64,000 nt of DNA from Trifolium pratense (GCF_020283565.1 NC_060062.1:22850127-22914126); one strand, 5' to 3'. Shown: positions 46,424-57,593, counted from the stretch's first letter. Notes: generated by a model from the sequence alone, not told the origin. Program-made: numbers and translations.

Positions 46424-47547
46424 TCATGGATGAACTTGATGATTTTGCTCCCTCATAATCCTGGCTGCCTCATCACTTTTTTCATTGTGCAAGATTTTGT
46501 CTACATAACATTCTTCCATATCCTCACCAGCTACACCCAACTCTGCTGCCCCTACCCAAACTTTCTGCGCGGTATCAATATCATGTTTCTCTGTGAATCG
46601 GCAATTGCAATTACGAAAGTATGATGAACTAAGAGAGCTGCAGCAAAGAACCGCTCCCGCTGATGACAAGGAAGTGACTGGTTTTCTGCCAGGGCGACCT
46701 CGGAGAGGAGGATTTCGAGTGACGCCTTCGGTTTCAGAAACTGCCCGGCTTGACGACGCCTCATCGACATAAAGGGCATAACGTTGAATCGAACTAGAAA
46801 ACTCAGAAACCGGCGCCTTCAAATTCAATTTCTGGATAGTGAGTTGTTGTTTTCTTACTTTCGATGGAATATGATGCACGCTATTCAACACTTTACCAAT
46901 AGTTACTTTAAAAGACAACTTGGCTTTAAAAACATGGGATGGCCCAAGGTTATTCAACATGAGGTAGACACTTCTAGGCCCATCTCTATAGACACGTCTT
47001 GAATGAGACCTTACACCCCCTCCATCAGACTCTATAGAAAGCATATGTTTTCCTCGGCCCAACTCCTCTGATTGAGTCAAATTTCTAACCACGCCCCCTG
47101 TAGATGATAGATTAGTATTGGTGGATATTTGTGGCCCAACTACTCCATCCTCCTGTCCTAACAAAGATCCAACCTCCACTAACCTACTACCCTTCTTATA
47201 CATCGTACCATCCAAAAAATTATCTCTGCGATCCTCCTGGTCATTACTATGCCCAAATTAGTAACCGGCGAAATAACTTGGTCTTGAATAGCGTTATTGG
47301 CGGGAGTTTTGGCCAAAAGATTCTCCTCCTCCTCCTCCTCCAAATCTCTCTCCACCATCTTCTCCTCCTCCCACAACACCTGCGCCACCTCATCCTCCTC
47401 CTCTTCTTCCTCCGAAGCGTCCTCAAGATCTCTACTTCCACGTCCTTGATTTTGAGGAATCAAGATACGCATAGGGCCATATGAATCTTCAAGAACTCTG
47501 AGATGGAAAATAATGTCATTCACCTTAACATCGATGAATTCACTCAT
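46424..47547 (-). pseudogene. LINE ORF1 (gag-like), frameshifted
   Basis: Two overlapping frames (47547..47179 and 47215..46424) form one broken ORF1. The N-terminal part has MSEFIDVKVNDIIFHLRVLE and a long Glu/Asp tract (DLEDASEEEEEEDEVAQ). The C-terminal part is Ser/Arg-rich, with a PLRGRPGRKP stretch. No CCHC knuckle was seen. It directly precedes ORF2, as in plant L1 elements. Confidence 0.7.
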
Positions 47548-47602
47548 TAATATTTACTGATCTTTCTCTTATACTTTTTTTTTTGTTTTTTATATTTATA
47601 TA

Positions 47603-47724
47603 TTCTCTCCGTCTCAAAATATAAGCAAAAGTAGGTCAAAAAACTTGATATATTTGGTTAAAAATTTGGACCAAATACATCCACTTTTGTTGACCAACTT
47701 TTGCTTATATACTGAGATGGGGAA
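47603..47724. mobile_element. Short Stowaway-like MITE
   Basis: The ends TTCTCTCCGTCTCAAAATAT and, from the right, TTCCCCATCTCAGTATAT are inverted and continue with AAGCAAAAGT. TA flanks both sides (47601-47602 and 47725-47726). The length is 122 bp. Confidence 0.65.
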
Positions 47725-48900
47725 TATAATATAAATATAAAAAATATATTTAATGAAAGTGTTTTCGTTTAATCATGAACTACTGTTGATATTTTTTTTC
47801 TTCTATAAATATTTTAATTAGATAATAAATGCGATTTTCACTCCAAATAAAGAGACTGGTATTGATTTGGTTAACTCTCCAAGTGGTTTCCACAAATTAT
47901 TTAGAAATAGTAATAATAAAAAAGAAAAGGTAAATACTATGTGAGTTTTTTTTTTTTTTTTATAAACAAGTAGTACTATTTTGGTAATTTGGTTACATGA
48001 TAAACAAATACTATGTGAGTGTGTGACATTTTTTTTGAAGTGAAGACATATTTCATAGTACAGTGGAAGAGAATGTTCTTTTTAATTAGATTGATGAGCC
48101 AACAAAAACGCATAGGACAGAATCCCTTCAATCACGGAAAACAAAATACTAGGTACACCAGGAGCAGGAAGGAAATGTAGTTGAATGTTACAGTACGTTA
48201 CTCCTACTCGGCTACTCCTACTACTATACACAAACTTTCTGACACAAACTTTGCTTTTCTTTTTCAATATGGAAAAGTTTACTCGCTATATTATTTTATA
48301 AGAGTTAATTTGATTAAATGATATTATTTATTTATTTTACTTTGATCATAATTTTTTAATAATATATAAATATAAATACTAACGTATAAGATTTTGTTTA
48401 ATTTGTTTTGATGAGTATTTTTAAAATATTAAGTTTTTATAATTTTAATTAATAGAGAATTAAAAATATTAATGATTAAAATTGTGCATTGACATACATG
48501 CATTAGTCAAACTAGCTCTTTTGGGACGGGAGTATAATATAGTTGGTGTTGTAAAAATTGGACTTAATCACAATATTCAACCATATATTAATTTAAGTAA
48601 TTCAACAAATATTATAGAGAATTAAAATAGAGTTCATATGAACTTATCTTAATTTAATACATCAACCGTCACAACATACGCAATCACGAACTTTAAAAAA
48701 CATGAATGACCTGCAAAATAGTGAACCATGAAACAATACCTGAGGCGTGCTGATCGCACTGTCCTTAAGGATTTATCCGCCTCATATATGCGCAAATCCC
48801 CCAGGATTCAACAGATCATTCTCGAATATGAATCATATTCGAGGTGACAGAACTAACAAAAAATAATTAAACACCGGTAACGTAATCCAGGAAAATATAC
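47725..48900. other. Intergenic region
   Basis: No gene was seen. 47895-48190 is an old paralogue of 37470-37660. The rest is AT-rich. Confidence 0.4.
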
Positions 48901-49025
48901 CTCAATTTTTATTAGAAAGAATAAAATTAGCTTATTGTATGTGCCCATGTATATCCCCTCACTCAATTTTTATTAGAAAGAATAAAATTAGCTTATTATT
49001 ATATGTGGCCATGTATATCCCCTCT
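48901..49025. repeat. Tandem duplication, about 62-bp unit
   Basis: ctcaatttttattagaaaga...catgtatatcccctc occurs twice head to tail (48901-48961 and 48962-49025). The second copy has an extra tat and gtgcc changed to gtggc. Confidence 0.92.
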
Positions 49026-49387
49026 CTCACCGCCTTAAGCCACGTTAATCTCTATATATGAACCAAGCCTCTTTGTAAGTTGAAAACATGTGTATGCACT
49101 GTATTCCCCTTTTATTTCTTTTGCAAGCATAACAGACAAAAATACTAATAAATAGGATTAAAACCATATAAATTCAATTAAAAGAAAAACGTGTCTTTGA
49201 CTAAGTGAAAAAACACATTTAACAAATCATCAATAATACTATTAATTTATTTAAAATGATATATAAAATTATTTTAAATAACTTTAAAATAAATTATAAG
49301 ATCAAAATATCCAACAATTGGATGATAGACATTTGTTTTTTTGTTATGGGGGCCAATAGTCACTAACCAATCTCTCCATGAAACAGA
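49026..49387. other. Intergenic region, nothing recognised
   Basis: AT-rich. No supported reading frame. Confidence 0.4.
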
Positions 49388-51157
49388 GAATTTTTTTTTC
49401 TTACCCCTACATTTATCTCTTTACCCCAACATATTTTAAAATATTCCCATTATACCCTTATATTAAAGTGGGTTGATATGTTAAATGTGTGCTGGTATGT
49501 TAAAAGTGTGCTGGTATGTTAATTAAAAGTGTGCTGATATGTTAATTAAAGTGTGATGGTACATCAAAAGTGTGCTGATATGTTAAAACTACATCAAAAG
49601 TGTGCTGATATGTTAAAAGTGTACTGATATGTTAAAACTGCATCAATCTTCACCGAATCCATATGAGTTCCTTGTTCCTGTTAAATAAGCTTTGGATTCG
49701 CCATCCATTCCAATATACTTTCTCGAGCGTGCACTTCGCACTACCCTGACTCGTTTCAAACTTAACGCATAATTGCATTGGCCTATAGTAAATCACATTA
49801 CTACCAAAATACATTGTTGATACTAAAATCACCAACATTTTTCTATTTTTACTTGTATGTCTTTGAACTATCTTTTTCTACTCCATCGCCAACAATATCG
49901 TGACCAACAGCTGAACTGGTACTACCAAATTCATTCTTAAACCCATTTCTCAATGGAAAAGCTTCTGATTGATTAGCTTGACAAGATTGTTGTTCCAATG
50001 CACTAACTTGAGGCATGCCGGATGAGCAAGAAACAAGTGTGGGTGACAAACCTAACAGAAGAAATTACAACAATAATGTGAGGTAATTATCCAGCATATG
50101 TATAGCTAACCTGATGCAGCATAGAAGAAATATAATCAAACTTAGGAAAGGAAAACCTTCACATAGACAATTACAACAATTATGCTTACTCCACACCTAG
50201 AGCTTGAAGAAGAAACTTTAAACAATCAGTTTGCACACTACTATTGGAACATTTAAAAGTAATAACCACAACAACAACAACAACAAAAACAAAAAACACC
50301 CGGTAATGACCTCAATTGGGAAGGGGGAAAATTATGTGCTTCAGATAAGTTTTCTTCTGCAGCAAAGTAACATGAATGCAACTTGCTCAAGTGCAAAATT
50401 GAAGGGCTGCATATTGTACGTTTTTATCTTTCCATTGAAGTTGTTCATAAAGCCATGCCTCAACTTAACTCATTAAACTGTTGCAAATCATGATGTATGA
50501 TTCATTTTTCATCTCTCATTTGAAAATTCCATGTTATGTTTTAAGCAGTTCATGAACTATTTTACATGTATATGGAACACACCAAACTAAACAGTATTAC
50601 AGTAACACATAAATCTACCATGAAACCAAAAGGCAAAGTTAGCAAATGCTAGGGGAAGTTGCATTCTCACAAGCAGCCTCGGCAGCACTATCTGAATTGT
50701 TAATTTCCATTGCAGAACTTTGAAGTGATTTTGAATAATTTTGAAAGTGTTTTGGTGTCGTAACTCATCCTTGATGCAATTTTTTCCAGAATTTTTCATT
50801 TAGCCACGGTTTTAGCCACAGTTTCACGGTGTAACTGTGACTAATTAACATATACCAGCACACTTTTGAAAAGTGTTCCGGTAAAATATGTTAAAGAGAT
50901 AAATGTAATTTTAACATACCAACACATTTTTAATATACCAGCACACTTTTGATGCAGTTTTAACATACCAGCACACTTTTAACATACCAACACACTTTCA
51001 TTAACATACCAACACACTTTTAATATACAAACACACTTTAATTAACATACTAGAACACTTTTAACATACCAACCCACTTTAATATAAGGGTATAGAATGA
51101 GAATATTTTAAAATATGTTGGGGTAAAGAGATAAATGTAGGGGTAGAAAAAAAATTC
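49388..51157. mobile_element. Foldback element with iterated gtgtgctggtatgtt subterminal repeats and exon-like cargo
   Basis: The left arm (gaatttttttttcttacccc from 49388, then tttatctctttaccccaaca) is mirrored by the right arm ending at 51157. Inside each arm are many copies of gtgtgctgatatgttaa (about 49475-49640) or its inverse (about 50850-51080). The central 1.2 kb is not AT-poor repeat but has exon-like sequence (49846-50052). No transposase and no clear target duplication were found, so the superfamily is uncertain. Subterminal repeat arrays and possible gene cargo suggest a MULE- or hAT-type carrier. Confidence 0.7.
49846..50052 (-). pseudogene. Exon-like fragment carried in the foldback element
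   Basis: On the minus strand a ttctgttag/G acceptor-like junction (about 50053) opens into an unbroken frame (SPTLVSCSSGMPQVSALEQQ, then SEAFPLRNGFKNEFG and AVGHDIVGDGVEKDSSKTYK) that stops right after. The composition (Ser, Gln, Asn, Gly) looks like real coding sequence of a regulatory protein rather than repeat translation. I do not recognise the family. It is probably a captured piece of a host gene. Confidence 0.4.
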
Positions 51158-51402
51158 CTGACAATGGGTTGGTTTGAAGTCTGATGGGCTACCCTGACCC
51201 AATTTTCATATGTGCTAACTGCTAAATGAGTGTTTCTTTTTGCACCCTCTATATTTTCTCGCGCTCCCCTTAAAATTACATAAATACATCTTCCTTTTTC
51301 AAAAATAAAAAAATCTTCCACTATTTAACTTGTGAACACCTATATGCATATTATTTTCAGGATTTTACACTGTTTTCGTTGCAAAAGTATTGAAATGCAT
51401 TC
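51158..51402. other. Intergenic region, nothing recognised
   Basis: No supported reading frame. Confidence 0.35.
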
Positions 51403-51544
51403 GCTATACTTAACTAGCTAACACATTCTATACATGAAATTTTAAATATTTTACACCGTTCACTAATTAAGCAGAAGTTCGCTACTTAACTAGCGAACCC
51501 CCTATACATGAAATTATAGGATTCTACATCGTTCTCTAGTTAAG
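51403..51544. repeat. Imperfect tandem duplication, about 75-bp unit
   Basis: Two units share acttaactagc.aac, tatacatgaaatt and ttctctagttaag-type blocks (51403-51471 and 51481-51544). The repeat ends immediately before the copia LTR. Confidence 0.6.
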
Positions 51545-51906
51545 GACTTGTCATACAAACACCCCCGGTTAGGATTAAACTTGTATTGGCTTCGTTTGAT
51601 GTTAGGCATGCGCTAAGCCTTGACTTCAGTAGGCCTAGCTTGCTAGTTGGCCTGCTCTTGCCTCCCCCACGCCCTTACTTGTCATGCACTCTTTGTATAT
51701 GCCTATATAAGGTACTTTACCTTATGTGAATCAATTGAGAACAACATTTACACAACAATTGGTATCAGTGAGCCCTCAAGGGTCCTGCATACACGAAACA
51801 CAGTTTGTTTCGCGCGCGCTCTTGTTGTTTTTCTGTTACAACCGTTTCCTTCCCAATCTTCATTGTGAATCTTGATCCCTCACACAATCTTCATCACCGA
51901 TTCTCA

Positions 51907-53471
51907 TGGCTGAATCTTCCCACTTTATGCAACCTTTTATTCCCAAATTTGATGGCCATTATTGTTGTGAATTCGTCTTAAAATCACACCAATGAAAACT
52001 TGATGTGTGGAGCAATAGAACGGCAACCAAATAACAAGCGGAATAAGCAATAATAATAACCGATAAACAAGATAAAAGAGAAGAAATGACACAATATTTG
52101 TTTACCCAATTCGGTCCAATAATGACCTAGTCTTCCAGAAAAATATATTTTTTCCCAAAAAATCTTCAAAACATCAAAGATGCAAAAAGCTTCTAACAAA
52201 TATTTTTCTGACTTCTTGTAACAGAGATTTCAAGGTATATCCAACAATTATGATCATTGGTCTATGCTTATGGAAAATTTGCTTCGTTCTAAAGAATATT
52301 TGAGTCTCATTGAAGAAGGTGTCATCGTTGCTCCTGCAAATGCAATAACTGAACAAAGAAAACTTGCGGATGAAAGCAAACTCAAAGATTTGAAGGCCAA
52401 GAACTATCTTTTTCAAGCAATTGATCGTTCAATCTTAGAAACTATTCTTACTCGTGACACAGCTCGTGATATTTGGGAATCTATGAGAAGAAAATATCAA
52501 GGTTCAACAAAGGTTAAACGTGCTCAGCTTCAAGCCTTACGCAGAGAATTCAAAATCTTGACCATGAAAGACAATGAATCAGTAAGTCATTACTTTTCAA
52601 GAACTTTAACTATTGCCAATAAAATGACTTTACATGGCGAAACCATGAATCATATTAAAGTTGTTGAAAATGTTTTAAGATCCATGACTTCCAAGTTCAA
52701 CTATGTTGTGTGTTCCATAGAAGAGTCAAATGATGTAACTACCCTTACAATTGATGAATTGCAAAGTAGTTTACTGGTTCATGAACAAAGGATGAAAACC
52801 ACACAAGATAAACATGAAGAACAAGCCTTGAAAGTGTCTTATGGCTGAGCTGGAGGAAGAGGGAGAGGAAGGAACAGTTCAAGGGGTGGTAGAGGAAGAG
52901 AAAGCAAAGAATTGATTGAATGCTATAGATGTCACAAACTTGGGCATTATCAAAATGAATGTCCAACTTGGGAAGAAAGTGCAAATTATGCAGAATTTGA
53001 TGAATATGAAGAAGTGTTGCTTATGGAACAAGAAAAGTCAAAAGAACCAATCAGTAGTGATTCAAAGGATGATATTTGGTTCCTTGATTCTGGTTGCAGT
53101 AACCATGTGGTGGGAAAGAAGGAATGACTACTTGATTTTGATTCTGAATTCAGAGAATCAGTAAAGCTCGGTGACAATTCAAAGATGCCAGTCATGGCAA
53201 AGGGCAATTTGAAATTGTACATTAAAGGAATTGTGCAGGTGATAACAGGTGTGTATTATCTTCATGGGTTAAAGAATAATTTGTTGAGCATTGGACAACT
53301 ACAACAAAAGAACTTGACAATTGTTTTTTCAAACAATAATTGCAAAGTGTATCATGAAAGCAAAGACTTGCTTATGTCCACAGAAATGTTTGCCAATAGA
53401 ATATATGTGATACATGCTTCAGTAATCACTCCCATCTGTCTTCAAGTCACAAAAATGGATCAAACTCTAAT
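51907..53471 (+). pseudogene. Copia gag-protease remnant
   Basis: The UBN2/retrotran_gag region runs ENLLRSKEYLSLIEEGV, then AKNYLFQAIDRSILETI, then RREFKILTMKDNESVSHYFS. A TGA at 52846 breaks the frame just before the RGRGRN-rich stretch and the zinc knuckle. A second stop lies near 53125 after the protease DSG. Together with the nested solo LTR this makes the polyprotein non-functional. Confidence 0.85.
51963..52246. repeat. Solo LTR (284 bp) inserted in copia gag
   Basis: The insert begins TGTTGTGAATTC and ends ATATCCAACA (TG...CA). It is flanked by ATTAT at 51958-51962 and 52247-52251, a 5-bp duplication. Removing the insert plus one duplicate restores gag continuity (…FDGHY-DHWSML). It is unlike both the host copia LTR and the TRIM LTR. 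Confidence 0.85.
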
Positions 53472-53725
53472 GAAAAATAAAATAATAGTTGATATTTGTT
53501 GGTGCAGCATCTGGTGAGCCTCCCTTGCTTCTAGCAGCTTCTGTTCACTGTGCCACAAGATCAGCAATCAAAGAAGCAAGGAAACAGCTGCTATCATGGA
53601 GCAATTTAGATGGATCAGATTCAACATTTCAGGTGGGGGTCCCTGCAACAATGCCTGTAGTAAAGGAACTTAGTGGACTAGACATTGTACAAAGATACTC
53701 GAAATGGAAAATGGATAACAAGTAA
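53472..53725 (+). pseudogene. Isolated aldehyde oxidase exon 10 (relic copy B0)
   Basis: An intron 9 tail with a ttggtgcag acceptor is followed by 53508-53725, an unbroken terminal exon. It encodes ASGEPPLLLAASVHCATRSA, then AIKEARKQLLSW, a VGVPATMPVVKEL stretch and MDNK-stop. The glutamate in SGEPP corresponds to the catalytic base of the molybdo-hydroxylase family. No other exon of this copy remains, because copia sequence directly precedes it. It marks a fourth tandem copy of the gene. Confidence 0.9.
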
Positions 53726-54126
53726 AAAATACCTCAATCACAACAAATCATTATCTTGTAAATGAAAGCTAAACATGTTGTGAGGATTAATTTAAAATCA
53801 CGAATTAATGAACCGGTGCATGCTGTGAAAAACTGGAACCAGAGAGAAACTTGAACCGGTCATTAATTAATGAATCGGAGCATACATGATTTTTTTGATG
53901 AAAATCTGTTTTTGATTTGTTTTTTTTTTTAAAGACAGATTTGTTCCTACTTTTAAGGCTTATATATATTTGTATAAATAGAGGTTGTTATATGCGTAGA
54001 AAAATAAAAGATCAAGGGAGAACAAATTGAGATTAGGATTTGCCAAATTGAGATTAGGTTCTTTGGAATGGTAGGTTGGTAGTTGAAGAACTTCTATTGT
54101 CATTATTATGCACCAAAACACGTTCA
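53726..54126. repeat. Duplicated downstream flank, joined to an upstream flank
   Basis: 53726-54050 matches the sequence after exon 10 of pseudogene B (56552-56810; aaaaaatacctcaatcacaa onward). 54061-54110 (ggaatggtaggttggtagtt, tattatgcacc) matches 57717-57770, which lies upstream of gene C. The promoter side then runs straight into intron 5-type sequence (tttatgtttggatacattca). Confidence 0.75.
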
Positions 54127-54186
54127 TTATTTATGTTTGGATACATTCATCTATATGTGATTTATTTTATGGCATGCCAATTGCAG

Positions 54187-55579
54187 GCTGCTGCATCTTG
54201 TGCACTCGCAGCACACAAATTACAGAGACTGCTAAGGATGTATCTAAATCGAAAAACTGATATGATAATGGTTGGTGGAAGGCATCCAATGAAGATAACA
54301 TACAATGTTGGATTTAAGAATAACGGGAAGATTACTGCATTACACCTTGAGATATTGGTCGATGCTGGGATTTATCCTAACGTTAGTGCAATAATGCCGT
54401 ACAACATAGCCGGTACGCTTAAAAAGTATGACTGGGGTGCTCTCTCTTTCGATATAAAGTTATGCAGAACAAACCATCCTAGTAGATCTGCAATGAGGGC
54501 CCCAGAGGACTTGCAAGGATCATTCATCACCGAAGTTATAATAGAAAATGTTGCAGCTACTCTTTCGATGGATGTAGATTCTGTTAGAAACATTAATCTT
54601 CACACATACACAAGTCTTAAGGAATTCTATGATGATTCTTGTGGAGAACCACTTGAATATACAATGCCTTTAATTTGGAACAAGTTAGCTGTTTCTGCAT
54701 ACTATGAACTGAGAGTAAACAAAGTGAAAGAGTTTAATAGTACTAACATTTGGAAGAAAAGGGGAATATCTCGAGTACCGGTGTTGTATGACCTGAACGT
54801 AAGACCATCGCCAGGAAAAGTTAGCATCTTATCAGATGGTTCTGTTGTTGTTGAAGTTGGAGGAATTGAATTGGGTCAGTGTCTATGGAAAAGGTGGTGA
54901 AACAAATGGCTGCATTCGCACTCGGTACGATTCAATGCGATGGAAGTGGAAGTCTTTTGGATAAATTTAGGGTTGTACAAGCCGATTCATTGAGCTTGAT
55001 TCAAGGAGGATTAACTGCTGGAAGCACTACATCAGAGTCAAGCTGTGAAGCAGTTAGACTTAGCTGTAATATCTTGGTTGAAAGACTAAAACCTATCAAG
55101 AACAAACTTCAGGAGGAAATTGGTTCTATCAAGTGGGAGAATCTTATTCTTCAGGTAGCTAGTGTAAAATAATAAAAGAGCTTGCTTTCAGCATTTATAT
55201 ACTTATGCATGTTACTGACAATTCATTCGATAACGTACAGGCATACATGCAAGCTGTGAATATATCAGCATCTTCATATTTTGTACGGAGTAAAAATTCC
55301 ATGAAGAAGTACATTAATTATGGTGCTGCAGTTAGTGAGGTGAGTTTGTTTCTTATGTATAACATCGCGAATGTTACTTGTGTGATATTGTCATTCTACC
55401 GAAGTAAACGAACCAAATAATCATATGATTCTATGCTAAATAATGGAAACCTTTTCTCAGGTGGAAATCGATCTTCTGACAAGAGAAACCAGATTTCTGC
55501 AAACAGATATTATTTATGATTGTGGTCAGAGTCTCAACCCTGCTGTGGATTTAGGACAAGTAATACAAACGCGCGCGCG

Positions 55580-55666
<87 letters not shown>

Positions 55667-56550
55667 GTATATATTATAGCATCGACACTTCTAATTGAAG
55701 GCGTGTCCAGGAATGGAATGTTTTGGTTTGTTTTCATGAATCAGTTTATTATGTTGCCAAATATGGAAAAATTCCGTTGATAATCTTACAATTTTATCTT
55801 GAAGATTGAAGGATCTTTGATCGTTCATACAAGGGTTAGGCTTTTTCATTCTTGAAGAATACGAAAGAAACCTTGATGCTTTGGTGTTGCAAGATGGCAC
55901 ATGGAACTACAAAATACCAACAATAGACACTATTCCTCAACTCTCTTCAAAGGGTATGTGACCTGAGACTTTTCCAATAGAGGAAATGTGGTTAAATTCA
56001 AACTAACTGTTTATCAGAATGAACCTGTTTGGTAACTCTAATTTAGGTTCTAAAATCAGTCTCTAAAAACAGTCACAAAGTTGATAGCTACAAAATCATT
56101 TGCTAGTGATTAGCAACTAGTATTTCACTGACAAATCAGTTTAACTAATTTGAATAACATAATTGAGAACAATGTTGTCAATTGCACATAGTGGAAAATA
56201 ACAGTTTATTCAAATTCTGATATGCATTATTGCTTTAATACCTCTATTTGACAACATTTTGTACTAAATAACATATTTTTGAACAGTAGCAATTTGTTCG
56301 ATCTCGAATGAAAAAAAAAAATAATAGTTGATATTTGTTGGTGCAGCATCTGGTGAGCTCCCTTGCTTCTAGCAGCTTCTGTTCACTGTGCCACAAGATC
56401 AGCAGTCAAAGAAGCAAGGACACAGCTGTTATCATGGAGCAATTTAGATGGATCAGATTCAACATTTCAGTTGGGGGTCCCTGCAACATTGCCTGTAGTA
56501 AAGGAACTCAGTGGACTAGACATTGTACAAAGATACTTGAAATGAAAAAT
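54187..56550 (+). pseudogene. Aldehyde oxidase pseudogene B (exons 6-10 only)
   Basis: Exon-equivalents lie at 54187-55154, 55241-55339, 55461-55559, 55805-about 55952 and 56347-56550. Exons 1-5 are absent. Exon 6 still has [20 protein letters not shown] and [15 protein letters not shown], but [10 protein letters not shown] has become RAPEDLQGSF and a +2 shift after LGQ (near 54885) ends the frame. Exon 9 has an insertion after GGATCTTTGATC, and exon 10 has lost one C in the GEPP codons. A long CA repeat fills intron 8. It is clearly dead, but it preserves the pre-insertion state of the intron occupied by CACTA in copy A. Confidence 0.92.
55569..55664. repeat. (GC)n(AC)n microsatellite
   Basis: About 95 bp of alternating purine-pyrimidine (gcgcgc then acacac) lies in intron 8 of pseudogene B. 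Gene C has only acacatac at this place. Such tracts can adopt Z-DNA. Confidence 0.97.
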
Positions 56551-56551
56551 G

Positions 56552-56810
56552 GACAACAAGTAAAAAAATACCTCAATCACAACAAATCATTATCTTGTAA
56601 ATGAAAGCTAGACATGTTGATCAACTTAAAATCAGGAATTTATGAACCGGTGTATGCTGTGAAAAACTGGAATCCAAGAGAAACTTGAACTGGTTCATTA
56701 ATTAATGAATCAGTGCATGCGTGATTTTTAGTATAAACAGAGGTTGTTATATGCACAAAAAATTAAGAGATCAAGGGAGAATTAATTGAGATTATGATTT
56801 GCAACCACTA
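56552..56810. repeat. Flank downstream of pseudogene B (copy of 53726-54050)
   Basis: It shares aaaaaatacctcaatcacaa, gaaccggtg.atgctgtgaa and agagatcaagggagaa blocks with 53726-54050, so the duplicated unit includes the 3' flank. Confidence 0.75.
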
Positions 56811-56814
56811 AATC

Positions 56815-57240
56815 TAGGGTTTTAGAACGAAAAAAAAGTGGTTTTCTCTTGGTACAATTCTAGGGGTTGAGCAAATTATCTTTGTATTCACCTTATGAAA
56901 TATTAAATCATTGAGTCTATTGGCCATGAGTAAAGATTGGAAGATGGTAGAATTAGAATTGAAGACTAATTCTTGTTATAGCTTTTGGGATCTCGTTATA
57001 ACGAAACTCATCGATATAGTGGAACAGAGGGCTGCTCTCTCCCACCAGATGTAGGTCATGGTTGGACCAAACTGGGTAAAAAAAATATCACGCGTTTCTT
57101 TTTATGGTGTTGCTAGTTTTATTGTTCGTGATTATTATCGCGTTCCTTTGATTATTGGTTGCCTTTAATTTTGCTCCGCGCATCCAAATATTATTGGTGT
57201 GAGTGTGACTAATTCGAATTCATAACAATTGACGCTCACC
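56815..57240 (+). mobile_element. LTR fragment of a copia-like element
   Basis: The segment reads like the 3' part of a plant copia LTR (ggctgctctctcccaccaga, ggaccaaactgggtaaa). It ends with aattcataaca followed by an attgacgctcacc stretch resembling a primer-binding site and leader. No coding sequence follows. Confidence 0.45.
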
Positions 57241-57324
57241 ATGGGACAATCTGAATAAATCATTAAGTGAGCACCAAAGGTACCAAGTGAGACATTAAGA
57301 AGTTTACCGACAGTAAGGACTTCG

Positions 57325-57593
57325 TGTTGGGGTTGATTACAATGTAAGTTTCACATTGCTAATGAAGGAAAAAATATCAAGAAAATTATATTTGAGAAGC
57401 ACTTGTAAACACTTTAAGTTTATATTTGTGTTGTTTTTCTTTTCTCTTATGCTCTTGTTTAAGAGTATTTGAGATGTAGTTCAAATATTTACTTTGGAGA
57501 GTGTGGATGTACTGGAGCATGGGGTGGTTGAGAGTGAAGTCTATGTATTGTAACAATTTTCACATAGTGTTTATTCTCCGGTTGTCGGTTTTG
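57325..57593 (+). mobile_element. Truncated solo LTR of the TRIM-like family
   Basis: TGTTGGGGTTGATTACAATG and following bases match the LTR at 33817-34276. There is an internal loss of about 75 bp (after ttatatttgagaag) and truncation after gttgtcggttttg. It shows that the family was active in the aldehyde oxidase cluster as well. Confidence 0.88.

Larger units (their letters stand above)
42679..47549 (-). mobile_element. L1-type LINE retrotransposon, nearly full length but broken
   Basis: The element reads on the minus strand: a gag-like ORF1 (47547..46424), then ORF2 with endonuclease (46418..45328), reverse transcriptase (45256..43460) and zf-RVT C-terminal domain (43587..42937), and a poly(A) tail seen as a T run at 42679-42688. 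The flanks ctcattgatatttact (42663-42678) and ctcattaatatttact (47543-47558) form a target duplication of up to 16 bp with one mismatch, or 9 bp exact. Frameshifts in ORF1 and ORF2 and stops in the endonuclease show it cannot move on its own. Confidence 0.92.
51549..53471 (+). mobile_element. 5' half of a Ty1-copia element, fused to an aldehyde oxidase exon
   Basis: The LTR (51549-51757, 209 bp, TGTCATAC...ACACAACA) is followed at once by a primer-binding-type TTGGTATCAG. Gag starts at 51907 (MAESSHFMQPFIPKFDGHY), is split by a solo LTR, and continues to a CCHC knuckle (CYRCHKLGHYQNEC) and a protease DSG motif (WFLDSGCSNHVVG). The pre-integrase region stops at about 53471. Integrase, RT and the 3' LTR are absent, replaced by aldehyde oxidase intron 9/exon 10 sequence. 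Confidence 0.87.

Noticed and set aside
55534..55780. Frames of alternating His-Thr or Cys-Val
   Set aside because: Pure translation of the (CA)n microsatellite.
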